Shown one piece after another: positions 1 to 8,100 of a DNA stretch of 35,272 bases. Source of the DNA: Prevotellaceae bacterium UBA2852 (GTDB lineage: Bacteria; Bacteroidota; Bacteroidia; Bacteroidales; Bacteroidaceae); contig DEFM01000031.1 in the NCBI GenBank assembly GCA_002350855.1, forward strand, positions 26,615-61,886, in the 5' to 3' direction. Under the pieces are notes generated by a model that made no database searches, was not told the DNA's origin, and saw only the letters and a list, made by a program, of their open reading frames with translations. Position 1 is the stretch's first letter. Each line of letters begins with the position of its first letter. The position numbers were made by a program, and so were the translations under genes.

Positions 1-7
1 TAATTTA

Positions 8-33
8 TAGAACCTACCATAAGATAGGTTCTA
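8..33. repeat. 9-bp inverted repeat hairpin at window edge
   Basis: TAGAACCTA (8-16) and TAGGTTCTA (25-33) are perfect reverse complements around an 8-nt loop. An A-run follows on the plus strand, so on that strand it is not a classical terminator. It could end a gene entering from the left on the minus side or be part of the tRNA-Leu 3' region. No gene is visible to the left. Confidence 0.5.
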
Positions 34-96
34 AAAAAATATTGCTCCACGTACATCTCATCGTCTCAAGCGACAACCTTTCGTGCGTGGAGCAAT
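33..96 (-). terminator. Probable terminator of tRNA-Leu (large-loop hairpin plus T-run)
   Basis: ATTGCTCCACG (41-51) and CGTGGAGCAAT (86-96) form a perfect 11-bp stem that extends by about three pairs including a G-T wobble. Read on the minus strand it comes 20 nt after the tRNA and is followed directly by a run of seven T (33-39). The roughly 30-nt loop is large for an intrinsic terminator, so a small structured RNA is an alternative. Confidence 0.55.
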
Positions 97-116
97 AACT
101 ATGAATTATTTAGTAG

Positions 117-200
117 TACCGAAAGCGGGACTCGAACCCGCACAGCCATTACAGCCAAGGGATTTTAAGTCCCTCGTGTCTACCATTCCACCATTTCGGC
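117..200 (-). tRNA. tRNA-Leu (anticodon UAA)
   Basis: The minus strand folds as a class II tRNA. The acceptor stem GCCGAAA pairs with TTTCGGT. The anticodon stem AGGGA/TCCCT carries loop CTTAAAA with anticodon TAA, which reads UUA. A long variable arm follows, then a perfect T-arm GCGGG-TTCGAGT-CCCGC. The discriminator is A. The bases after it are CTA, so CCA is not encoded, as is usual in Bacteroidetes. A -7 box of the TAnnTTTG type lies about 60 nt upstream. Confidence 0.96.
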
Positions 201-260
201 AACCTCGCTGTACAACAATAGTGCAGAACCGATGTTTGCACCTGTCGCACAATTGCGTTG

Positions 261-292
261 CAAAGTTACAATTAAAAAGTCAAACTACACAA
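261..292 (-). promoter_or_regulatory. Bacteroidetes-type promoter of tRNA-Leu
   Basis: On the minus strand TAACTTTG (268-261) fits the -7 consensus TAnnTTTG. A TTG at 292-290 lies 21 nt upstream as a weak -33 element. Transcription would start near 254, leaving about 50 nt of leader before the tRNA. Confidence 0.65.
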
Positions 293-363
293 CCAAAGGG
301 GCATTTTTTTTGTTCTGTTCATTTTTCAGGCTCTTTGTTTGCATCTTTTTTTTGTGAAAATAT

Positions 364-392
364 TTTGGAGAAGAAAAAAATGTCTATATTTG
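364..392 (+). promoter_or_regulatory. Promoter of the secreted-protein gene at 443
   Basis: TATATTTG (385-392) matches TAnnTTTG and is followed by C as in many strong Bacteroidetes promoters. TTTG at 364-367 sits 17 nt upstream, slightly short of the usual 19-21. The expected start near 400 gives a leader of about 40 nt. Confidence 0.55.
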
Positions 393-442
393 CGGAGTGA
401 GAGTAAATGAATGTTTAATTAACTAAATAACACAGTAGTACT

Positions 443-1303
443 ATGAAGAAATTGTTTTTTATCCTGATGCTGTTGTGCAGTGCCATGGTATATGCGCAAA
501 AGACTAACAATCCGTCGGTGTCGTCGAGCAACTATTCTGACACAAAGATTAAATCAGTGGAGATAACAGATTCTCACACTATAGTTGAGCTTGGTGGAAT
601 TGCTACTTCGGATTATTATCAGGCAGGACTTGACGCTGCAACAAAACTGATTATCACTGACCGGTTTGGAGTTAAATACAGATACAATGTGCTTTGGCTT
701 GAGGACGGTAAAGGCAAGACTCTGGCTCTCGGACAAATGCATCCTATGCCAAGGGGAAAATGGAGCGTAAAACTGCATTTCCCGCTTATTCCCAAAGGAT
801 ACACATCTATTAGCGTAGTTGAACAGGACAATGCCGATATGAGTACTGCCAGCGGATGGAGATTCAGCGGCATCAAAATCAAGAATCCTGCAGAATCTGA
901 TGCGTTCACTCTGGCGTGGCTGAGCAAGGCTTCATCAAAAAACATCGCTATGGAGTATGCAAAAGCCTATACAGTGGGTGATATGGAGAAAATTGTACTA
1001 ATGGATAGTAAATTCTATGATGCCTCTTCAAAAGAGAAACAACGCGTTGTGAAATCATATCTTCATGGTTATGAGGATATTGCCGACAGACTTTGGAAGG
1101 GCATCAACTCACTGAACTACAAAAAATGGAAGCTGGACTATAAGTTGGTTTCTCAAAAGAAGAATACGGGAAACTACGATGAACAGATTATTATCAATGT
1201 GTTGTACAATGACGATACTATTGCTTTCATATACAAAATCGACATGAAAGAAACAAGAGATGGCTGGAAGGTAGCAGACTTTAATGCGCAAAGAGGATAC
1301 TGA
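443..1303 (+). CDS. Secreted or periplasmic protein of unknown function
   Basis: A 286-residue protein beginning with a clear signal peptide (KK, hydrophobic LFFILMLLCSAMVYA, cleavage before Q19). No family is recognised. The N-terminal half (about 33-135) looks beta-rich, with alternating hydrophobic residues, and resembles a small extracellular beta-domain. The C-terminal half (about 150-286) is alpha+beta and ends with a pattern (EQIIINVLYNDDTIAFIYKIDM ... GWKVADFNAQ) reminiscent of NTF2/DUF4878-like folds, where the last strand carries a W-K-V motif; that resemblance is inference. It is a single-gene unit, with its own promoter upstream and a bidirectional terminator just after the stop. 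There is no lipobox and no type IX sorting domain. The ATG at 443 is chosen because it starts the signal peptide. Confidence 0.85.
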   Translation: MKKLFFILMLLCSAMVYAQKTNNPSVSSSNYSDTKIKSVEITDSHTIVELGGIATSDYYQAGLDAATKLIITDRFGVKYRYNVLWLEDGKGKTLALGQMHPMPRGKWSVKLHFPLIPKGYTSISVVEQDNADMSTASGWRFSGIKIKNPAESDAFTLAWLSKASSKNIAMEYAKAYTVGDMEKIVLMDSKFYDASSKEKQRVVKSYLHGYEDIADRLWKGINSLNYKKWKLDYKLVSQKKNTGNYDEQIIINVLYNDDTIAFIYKIDMKETRDGWKVADFNAQRGY

Positions 1304-1329
1304 TAACAGCCTATAGAAACGAAAAAAGA

Positions 1330-1362
1330 CGTATTGACTAAGTAGTCGATACGCCTTTTTTT
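1330..1362. terminator. Bidirectional intrinsic terminator
   Basis: CGTATTGACTA (1330-1340) pairs with TAGTCGATACG (1343-1353), with one G-T wobble and a 2-nt spacer. A T-run at 1356-1362 serves the plus-strand gene ending at 1303. The A-run at 1322-1327 becomes T on the minus strand, so the same hairpin can end the tRNA-fMet transcript. Confidence 0.85.
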
Positions 1363-1367
1363 CTGTG

Positions 1368-1440
1368 TTGCGGGGGCAGGACTCGAACATGCGACCTCCA
1401 GGTTATGAGCCTGGCGAGCTACCAACTGCTCCACCCCGCG
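1368..1440 (-). tRNA. Initiator tRNA-Met (anticodon CAU)
   Basis: The minus strand reads CGCGGGGTGGAGCAG at the 5' end. Stem CCAGG/CCTGG carries loop CTCATAA (anticodon CAT). The unpaired C1-A72 at the top of the acceptor stem is the hallmark of bacterial initiator tRNA, as is the D-arm GGAGC...GGTAGCTC. CCA is not encoded (AACAC follows). Two details are unusual. The anticodon stem has A29-U41 instead of the first of the three canonical G-C pairs. The T-stem GCATG/CCTGC has a U-C mismatch at 52:62. Confidence 0.95.
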
Positions 1441-1478
1441 ATGTATGTCTCAAACGCTCGTTTTTGCGTTTGCGGGTG

Positions 1479-1510
1479 CAAAGGTACAACCTTTTTCTGA
1501 ATTGACCAAA
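1479..1510 (-). promoter_or_regulatory. Strong promoter of tRNA-fMet
   Basis: On the minus strand TTTG (1510-1507), a 20-nt spacer and TACCTTTG (1486-1479) match the Bacteroidetes consensus exactly. Transcription would start near 1472. The leader carries a small hairpin (CAAACGC/GCGTTTG, 1451-1472) just before the mature 5' end. Confidence 0.8.
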
Positions 1511-1581
1511 CGATTGACGTGATTTTTGTAAAAAAGTCAATGAAAACGGTCGTAAATAACTGCTATAGCGGTTGTTGTTTG

Positions 1582-1779
1582 CTATGATTCTAAGATTTTA
1601 TTGACTTCTGAGTCAACTTTTGTGAGATGTGTTTTACACTGCTCAATGAGCTTTTTTGCACGACTCAAGTTCTTGGCGAGTGAGTCAATGTCCATTTCGC
1701 CTTGTTCCATCTTCTTTACGATGGACTCAAGCTCGGTCATGGCATCGGAGTATTTGAATTCTTCTTTCATTTTGCACAT
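1582..1779 (-). CDS. xseB: Exodeoxyribonuclease VII small subunit
   Basis: A 65-residue helical protein with the XseB pattern: F-x-Y-x-x-A-M-x-x-L-E-x-I-V-x-x-M-E, then SLAKNLSRAKKLIEQCKTHL. The small subunit binds as several copies to XseA to form exonuclease VII, which degrades single-stranded DNA from both ends into oligonucleotides. It lies directly after xseA: the ATG at 1779 follows the xseA TAA with no gap. A second ATG at 1770 (MKEEFKYSDAM) fits typical family N-termini better and may be the true start. Length is normal for the family (60-80 residues). No terminator is obvious before the tRNA promoter, about 70 nt downstream. Confidence 0.92.
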   Translation of the reverse strand: MCKMKEEFKYSDAMTELESIVKKMEQGEMDIDSLAKNLSRAKKLIEQCKTHLTKVDSEVNKILES

Positions 1780-3006
1780 TTATTTAACAGTTGATTCAAT
1801 GTTGCCGTCGGCAAACTGAGTTGCAATGGTGTCGCCAGATTTCACGCTGGAGGCAGAGGTGACAGCCTTACCATTGATACGGGTAATACTAAATCCAAGA
1901 CGAAGGATGCGTTCGGGTGAAGCACTTCCGATTTGTTGGGAGAGTAGTTGCAGGCGATGCTTCTGATTGTTGAGAATGGTAAGAACGCATTGCTTCAGGC
2001 GCTGGTCTGATAGTTGCAGCTGGTTTTTCTCGCGTGCCTGACAAAGTGCTGCAGCTGTGGGTATTCGGCTGATGAGCTGCATGAGGCGGTGCTGCTCATT
2101 GTCAACCATCGTTGTTGCCAGTTTGTTTATTCTCTCAGCGAGGGTTTGCAGGAGAGCAAGCTCATTGAGGTTGTGCTGGATAAGGAACTCTGCTGCTGCA
2201 GTTGGGGTCTTGACTCGTGTGTGTGACACAAGGTCTATGACCGTGTCGTCGCGTTCATGACCAATTCCTGTGATGATAGGTAAAGGGAAATTAACTATGT
2301 GCTCAGCGAGTGAGAGTGTGTCGAAACCGCTCAGATCACTGCTGGCTCCACCTCCTCGAATAATTACCACTACATCCCATTCTTCAATAGTGTCGGCTAT
2401 TGCGTTGAGAGCAGCAATCAGACTTCCCTCAACCATGTCTCCTTGCATGACGGCAGGGAAGAGCTTGTAGTCAAAACGAAGGTTGTAGGGATTGTTGGTC
2501 AATTGGTTTTCGAAGTCCTGATAGCCGGCAGCAGAAGGGGAGGAAATGACGGCAATGCGCTGAAGTATGCGAGGCAACTCCAGTTCTTTGTTCATATCGA
2601 GAACACCTTCTCGTTCCAGTTGCTGGAGAATCTCACGTCTGCGGCGAGCAAGATCACCAAGGGTGAAGGTGGGGTCTATGTCGCTAACATCCAGACTATA
2701 TCCGTAGAGAGGATGAAACGTAGGCTGAACAAGTACCAGAACGGTCATCCCAACGGTAAGTGTCCTGCCTGTCTCTCGTTCGAAATAGGGACGCAACATA
2801 GTCCAGCGGTTTGCCCATATTACACCGCGGGCCTTTGCAAGAAGCGAATTGCTGTTTTCGTCCTTCTGTACAAATTCCAGATAACAATGCCCACGGTTCT
2901 CCCTAACTTCGCTTATCTCAGCCTGCATCCACAGCGGCTGTCTGAAGCCGTTGTAGATGACGTCCTGTACAAGTTCATTTATTTGTTGTAGGGAGAACCG
3001 TGTCAT
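1780..3006 (-). CDS. xseA: Exodeoxyribonuclease VII large subunit
   Basis: A 408-residue protein with the XseA architecture. The N-terminal OB-fold binds single-stranded DNA (about 1-105; FRQPLWMQAEISEVRENRGHCYLEF). The catalytic domain follows, with ILQRIAVISSPSAAGYQDFENQL and the conserved VVVIIRGGGASSDLSGFD and PIITGIGHERDDTVIDLVSH segments, then TPTAAAEF. A helical region with heptad-like leucines (about 280-370) would bind XseB. It is slightly shorter than the E. coli protein (456). The enzyme acts in the cytoplasm in mismatch repair and in processing of single-stranded DNA. It is co-directional with the S8 protease gene (20-nt gap) and with xseB, and is probably transcribed from the sprA side. 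Confidence 0.95.
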   Translation of the reverse strand: MTRFSLQQINELVQDVIYNGFRQPLWMQAEISEVRENRGHCYLEFVQKDENSNSLLAKARGVIWANRWTMLRPYFERETGRTLTVGMTVLVLVQPTFHPLYGYSLDVSDIDPTFTLGDLARRRREILQQLEREGVLDMNKELELPRILQRIAVISSPSAAGYQDFENQLTNNPYNLRFDYKLFPAVMQGDMVEGSLIAALNAIADTIEEWDVVVIIRGGGASSDLSGFDTLSLAEHIVNFPLPIITGIGHERDDTVIDLVSHTRVKTPTAAAEFLIQHNLNELALLQTLAERINKLATTMVDNEQHRLMQLISRIPTAAALCQAREKNQLQLSDQRLKQCVLTILNNQKHRLQLLSQQIGSASPERILRLGFSITRINGKAVTSASSVKSGDTIATQFADGNIESTVK

Positions 3007-3026
3007 AGAATTGTGGAAATGAATTG

Positions 3027-4418
3027 TTATTTCTTACTGAAGTCTGGGATGCCGTAACCGAATACGTTGTCGGGATGTGCAACGTTGTCACCGAGCAGAC
3101 GTACTTTTTGTACAACTTCAAGTGCTGTCAGTTTGGGATTTGCCTGCCAGAAGCAAGCAACCATTCCGCACATAATCGGTGAAGCAAAGGATGTTCCGCT
3201 CGCTGTAGTAAGTTCTCCACGAGTGCTGAGAACTGTGCAGGCTTCTCCCATTGCCATGACATCGGGCTTGATGCGGCCGTCGGCAGAATTGCCAAGAGAG
3301 GAGAAATTGGTGTTGATTCCATTGCTGCGTACGGCACCAACGGTGAGTACATCGTCTGCATCGGCAGGAATGCTGATGAGCTTCCAAGTCTTTGATGCTT
3401 CATTGCCCGCACTGTTGCACAGAACCATACCTTTTCCTGCAAGCATTGATGCTGAGTTGCTGCATAGACGTTTGTGACCATCCATTTCCCAATAGCGTAC
3501 ATTGTCGGCTTCATTGTCGTATTTTGAATAGCCAAGGGAAGTGTTCACAAGGTCAGCGCCTACGCTGTCGGCAAATTCCACTGCGGCACACCAGTTGTCT
3601 TCCTCTGCCATCTGCTCTGAATAGCTGTCTTCACTGCGAATCAGCCAATAGCTTGCTTCGGGAGCTGTTCCCACGAATGTGCCAGGATGATTGGTTGCCA
3701 TGCATGAGAGAACCATCATTCCATGACTTCCTTCTTCGTAAACATTGGTTCCTCTCTCTGCGAAATCTGCCACACCCAGGATATTGACATTCTTGAGCAT
3801 TGGTATGATGTCGGCGTTGTAGAAACCTCCGTCGATAATTGCGATGGTCATACCAGCTCCACGGAATCCGCGACGATGTAGTGAAATGCCGTTCAACTGA
3901 TTGATTTGGGTAAATCCTTCTCCGTAGTATTCTGAATCCAACCATTCTTCAGAAGAGTTATGGATTGCATCGCTCTCGTTGATGTTTTTCTCTGAAATAA
4001 GACGGAAACGGTTGGTCTTGTTGCGTGAAGGGGCTTCCATGTAGGTAGCCACCTTGCGTACAGAACTAACGAATGTGAGGTTGCGGAGCATGACGACAGC
4101 CTTGCTGGTGTCGGTAAGCTCTACGAGTACAGTGTTGTTCCATTTGCTGGTAGAACATACAATGGCACCTGTGGCACGAATCTCACTCAGATATTCCGGA
4201 GAAACGGGCAGGTCTGTCTCATCGAGTTTTAAGCCTTGTTTTGTTCGACGCTCAATGGATTTCTTAGACAAGAATTCTTCGGGACGGCTAAGCGAATAGG
4301 GATTGTGCTTTTTGTCCTTGAGAGTGATTCGGTACTTGAATGACGGTGTGAAGTCCTGTGCAAGTACAGTGCTGTTCAGCATCAGTGCAGCAACAGCTAA
4401 AAGAATTAGTTTTTTCAT
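3027..4418 (-). CDS. S8 (subtilisin-like) serine protease, secreted
   Basis: A 463-residue subtilase with a signal peptide (1-20, cleaved before Q21) and an N-terminal propeptide-like region (about 25-125). The catalytic domain has the triad in family context: D196 in IAIIDGGFYN, H232 in EEGSHGMMVLSCMA, S410 in ASGTSFASP. The oxyanion asparagine is N339 in NSAGNEAS, so the enzyme should be active. It ends shortly after the catalytic domain (YGIPDFSKK) and shows no C-terminal type IX sorting domain, so it should be released into the periplasm or exported another way. It sits in the sprA-xseA gene set, 48 nt after the unknown gene and 20 nt before xseA. A link with type IX secretion, such as processing of cargo, is inferred only from position. 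Confidence 0.93.
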   Translation of the reverse strand: MKKLILLAVAALMLNSTVLAQDFTPSFKYRITLKDKKHNPYSLSRPEEFLSKKSIERRTKQGLKLDETDLPVSPEYLSEIRATGAIVCSTSKWNNTVLVELTDTSKAVVMLRNLTFVSSVRKVATYMEAPSRNKTNRFRLISEKNINESDAIHNSSEEWLDSEYYGEGFTQINQLNGISLHRRGFRGAGMTIAIIDGGFYNADIIPMLKNVNILGVADFAERGTNVYEEGSHGMMVLSCMATNHPGTFVGTAPEASYWLIRSEDSYSEQMAEEDNWCAAVEFADSVGADLVNTSLGYSKYDNEADNVRYWEMDGHKRLCSNSASMLAGKGMVLCNSAGNEASKTWKLISIPADADDVLTVGAVRSNGINTNFSSLGNSADGRIKPDVMAMGEACTVLSTRGELTTASGTSFASPIMCGMVACFWQANPKLTALEVVQKVRLLGDNVAHPDNVFGYGIPDFSKK

Positions 4419-4466
4419 ATTTGTAGTGTTTATTTAGAGTTTTTGTGACTAATATACATTATAATA

Positions 4467-5153
4467 TTATACGCGAGGGCGTTTCCCTTCCAGTACATAG
4501 CAAAACTGTTCGTATGAGGCGTCGATATAACTGAATTCATAGGGTTGCAGACGCAGTGAATGGGAGGTATGTATTTCCTGCAAATCAAAATATGTGCAAA
4601 GAATACTTACCATGTTCAGTGACAAATCATCGCCTTTGCGTATCAGAACCTGACTGCATTGCAGAGCCGTGGCATGGGGATTGTGACTGTGGCGAAGTGT
4701 TGTGAAGAGCATGTAGTAGGCAAGGGGAGAGGTGAGCCTTACTAAGAGGGCTGCCTGCGATGCTTCGTCATCAAAACGGAAGAGGCGAAACAGACCTTTA
4801 ATCTGATTCTCGCTTCTCATCAGAGGCAGTGACATCCTCACCATCTTGCGTTGTTGCTCATCGTTAAGGACACTTGTCAGCTCTTTTGCGGATTCTGTGT
4901 CGAAATTCAGGCTATTGTCTGCCGCCAGGTGTTCAATAGCAAGAATTCCGCTTAAGAATGCCTGTGCACGATATCTGATCAGACATACAAGTGCAGTCCA
5001 GAAAGCTTCGTTGTCAAGAGAAGGAAGCAATTCTGTTCTCACCAACTGCTCTGCCCGACGGAATTCGGAGTTCGTCAGGCGTCCCAGTGCGGTAGGAATC
5101 TGATTCCATAATTGCTGACTGAAACAGTTGCGTATGTTCTCGAGTGCTGTCAT
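4467..5153 (-). CDS. Unknown helical protein, coupled to sprA
   Basis: A 228-residue soluble protein with no signal peptide or transmembrane segment. It is predicted by eye to be almost all alpha-helical (for example SEFRRAEQLVRTELLPSL, EAFWTALVCLIRYRAQAFLSGIL). No family is recognised. Its ATG overlaps the sprA stop codon in an ATGA arrangement, so translation is very likely coupled. A cytoplasmic role linked to SprA production or to the type IX system is possible but only inferred from this overlap. The C-terminus is rich in aromatic residues (LQPYEFSYIDASYEQFCYVLEG). Codon use looks like that of its neighbours. Confidence 0.85.
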   Translation of the reverse strand: MTALENIRNCFSQQLWNQIPTALGRLTNSEFRRAEQLVRTELLPSLDNEAFWTALVCLIRYRAQAFLSGILAIEHLAADNSLNFDTESAKELTSVLNDEQQRKMVRMSLPLMRSENQIKGLFRLFRFDDEASQAALLVRLTSPLAYYMLFTTLRHSHNPHATALQCSQVLIRKGDDLSLNMVSILCTYFDLQEIHTSHSLRLQPYEFSYIDASYEQFCYVLEGKRPRV

Positions 5154-8100
5154 CGTGTGAGTGAGAACTTCACAGAAATACCGAAGTCGGCAGTGATGGT
5201 TGGATAGGATGAGGTTGATACGAGAGGTACGTTCTTCTGCCAGTCGATGAATCCGCTCATAGTCAGGAGACGTGAGAAGGTGTAGTCGGCTGTTGCAGAT
5301 ACCTTATATGCTGTAGAACCGTTGGTTGCAGTCGTAATCATTGTCTGTATGTTGCGGTTGAGAGCATTCTGCATGCGATAGGAGAAATCGAAGCGCAGGT
5401 TCAGGTCATGACTGATTCCGCGAGTGTTGCGTGTAGTTGAAGATGTTGCTTCTGAACTTTCATCCTTCTTGCCGTTCTTGCCCTTGGTGGATTTGCGCTT
5501 AGTCTTCTTATTCTGTGGATTCTGGATGTTCTTTGCTCCGAACAGGTTAATATCTTTTATCTTGTAACCGAATCCGATGACGAAGTCATTGCTATAGTTT
5601 TCTGTAAGCGCAACCGAAGTCATAGAAAGGTTGAGTACACGTGTCTTCTTGTATTCCAGTTTCGCGGTCATACCACTGTTGAATGTCATATCCACTCCTA
5701 AAAGCGGAGAGAAAGATTCATTGATGCTGACTGTAGATACATTGTACATGCTGGAAGGAACAGGATTGCCTGATGTGACATCTGAGATGAATCCTAATCC
5801 GTTCATGTATTCCATGTAGTTGGTGTAGGAGTTGTATGCACCAATGGCAAATACGCTCTTGTATGCGTGGTTGATGTTAAACGACTTGAACTTGTCGGCA
5901 AACCATGGAAGTTTGGCAAGTCCGCTGTAGGTGATTTTCCAGTTTGGCAACAGACGTGTCAAAGCTGGGAAAATGTCGAGCGGTTGGCGCTTGGCATCGG
6001 TGCCGCAGTAAGCAGAAAGGAATGCCGGAATCATCACGTCTGCTGAATATAGACCTACGCTTCCATTCTCTGGATTATACGGTTGTCCGCCGAAAGGACT
6101 TCCCAGTGCACTCGGATAAGTTGATGAAGCATACTGTTTCTCCACACGTTGCTGAATGACGTTGAGGTTGCTTACAAACTTGTCGAAATAAGCGGAGCGG
6201 TAGTTGTTGTTTATGTCTCCTGTGCTTGCAAATGCAGACTTCGCTGAGATGATAGTCATGTTGAACGAACCGCTCTGCGTAGCAGGCATTCCTTCATACA
6301 TGAACTGGATGCTGCGAGCCTTGTTCACAGTGCGCGAAGCGTTGAGGTCAATCTTCAGGTCGCGAACAGGTTCAAGTGTCATGCGCAGCTGAAGATCTTC
6401 TGTTAAATTGCTTGTAGCAGGAGTAGTGATGTTGGAGTTGTTCTGTATCAGCCATCCGTTTTCAGCGGCACGGTTAATGTAGCTGTCACTGATTGCTCCG
6501 AAGGCAAAGTCAAGACCTGGAGACAGCATACCGTGGATGCGCTTTTGTCCGAATGCGTCACCGATTTCAGTGCGGAATCCCGGCAGGGTGAGTGCGTAGG
6601 CGTTCTTGTATGAGAAGCTGGCATTGCGGACGAGCATCAACGCCCTTGCAAATACTTGTGATGTTTTGTACCATCCTGCATCTTCAAGTTTAGGCTTGGC
6701 AGTGACAAAGACTTCAACAGCCACTGTGTCGCGGTTCTTGATCTTAATGGTGTTCTCGTCAACACGGGTATAGCGTAAACGGTAAGTGTGACCATCGGCA
6801 GTGCGTCCGCGAACAACGATTCGTTTGCTGTTCTGTCCGTGCTTCACTTCCGTAGCAGTAGAGTCGTTAAGGGTGATTGTCTTTGAGAAGCCCTTTGTTT
6901 TCTTCTTATCGCCTCCGCCGTTGTTATTACCGCCGTTGTTGTTTCCTTCTGTATTATTGTTGCCGCCCTGGTTCTGACGTGTCGCGGTACGTGTGCTGCC
7001 ATTGCGTCTATCGCGCTGTGCCGCAGTGTTTCTGCTGCTGCCCGAGAAACGTTTGTTGGTTTCTTCGAGGAACTTCCATTTCTTATAGAGCGTCTCGAAG
7101 TTGAGTTTACCGTTAAGGTTGATTGTTCGCTGACTGACTGCAGTATGTCCGAGCGAAGTGCCGTCTTCCAGTTCCGTTCCTCTTGTCCATCCGTAGGTGG
7201 AGTTATATGAGCCGTCGAGGTTTATCCAGTCAAAGAGCGGAATCTTGTTGATTGGAACCTGATACGAACCTGTGAAAGTTGAGTTGTAGGTGAGTGGCCT
7301 TCCAAAAGAAGCCAGACTATGCTTCACAGAGTCTTTCCACGCAGTATATTCATCGGGGTAGAGGTCTTTGTTTATCACTACATTCGGTTCCTCAATCTCG
7401 GCATGAGTACCTGAAGTATATGACAGTTTAAGAGACTTGAAAATATCCCAACGGAGAGTTAATTCTCTGTTCCACAGGAACTGTTCGCTGAAGGTGACTG
7501 GCAGACGTGTTCCTGCATCGAGGTCGCGCTCCTGCAATTCGTAGTAGTTACGTGTGATGTCGGTGTTGAAACCTATAGTCTGAGGCAGGTAGTTGAGGTT
7601 CTGTGCCTTAATGATGTCAAGCCATTTCGACTTACTCTTGATATTCTTGAACGGTTCCCAGGTCTTGTATTTCGGAGTGTAGTTGTAGGAGAGGTTGGCA
7701 CGCCAGTTCTCATCATTCTCATATACAATCGTCTCTCCCTGCTTGAAACGTTTGCTGTGTGAATAGCTGAACGAGAAGTTTGCAGGGTCGTATGGCATAG
7801 GTACACGGCTCGTGTAGTTTGACTTCCAGTTGGAGAGAGAGAAGTTCTTGTTCTTTACAACGGTCTGTGTAATGGAACTGAGTGAGTCGCGCTCTGCACC
7901 CTGCAATTCGTCAAGAGCATCCTTCAGAAGCATGTCTGTGTCGAACGGATTGTACTTCGGAGAAATCTTCTGCCAACTGTAGGAGTAGTAGAAAGGGAGG
8001 TTCATCTTCCATTTCTCGGGGAAGAACTTGCCAAGCTCGAACTGAGTGGTTATGCTCCATTCATATTGATTATCGTTGCTTCGCTGCGAAACTCCTTGCT

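Noticed and set aside
83..400. Open frame over the tRNA-Leu region
   Set aside because: It runs antisense through the tRNA and through the promoters of both neighbours; it has no protein-like pattern.
3027..4418. Type IX secretion cargo with a C-terminal sorting domain
   Set aside because: The S8 protease ends just after its catalytic domain and shows no PorSS/T9SS C-terminal beta-sandwich signature such as a final KVxK motif.
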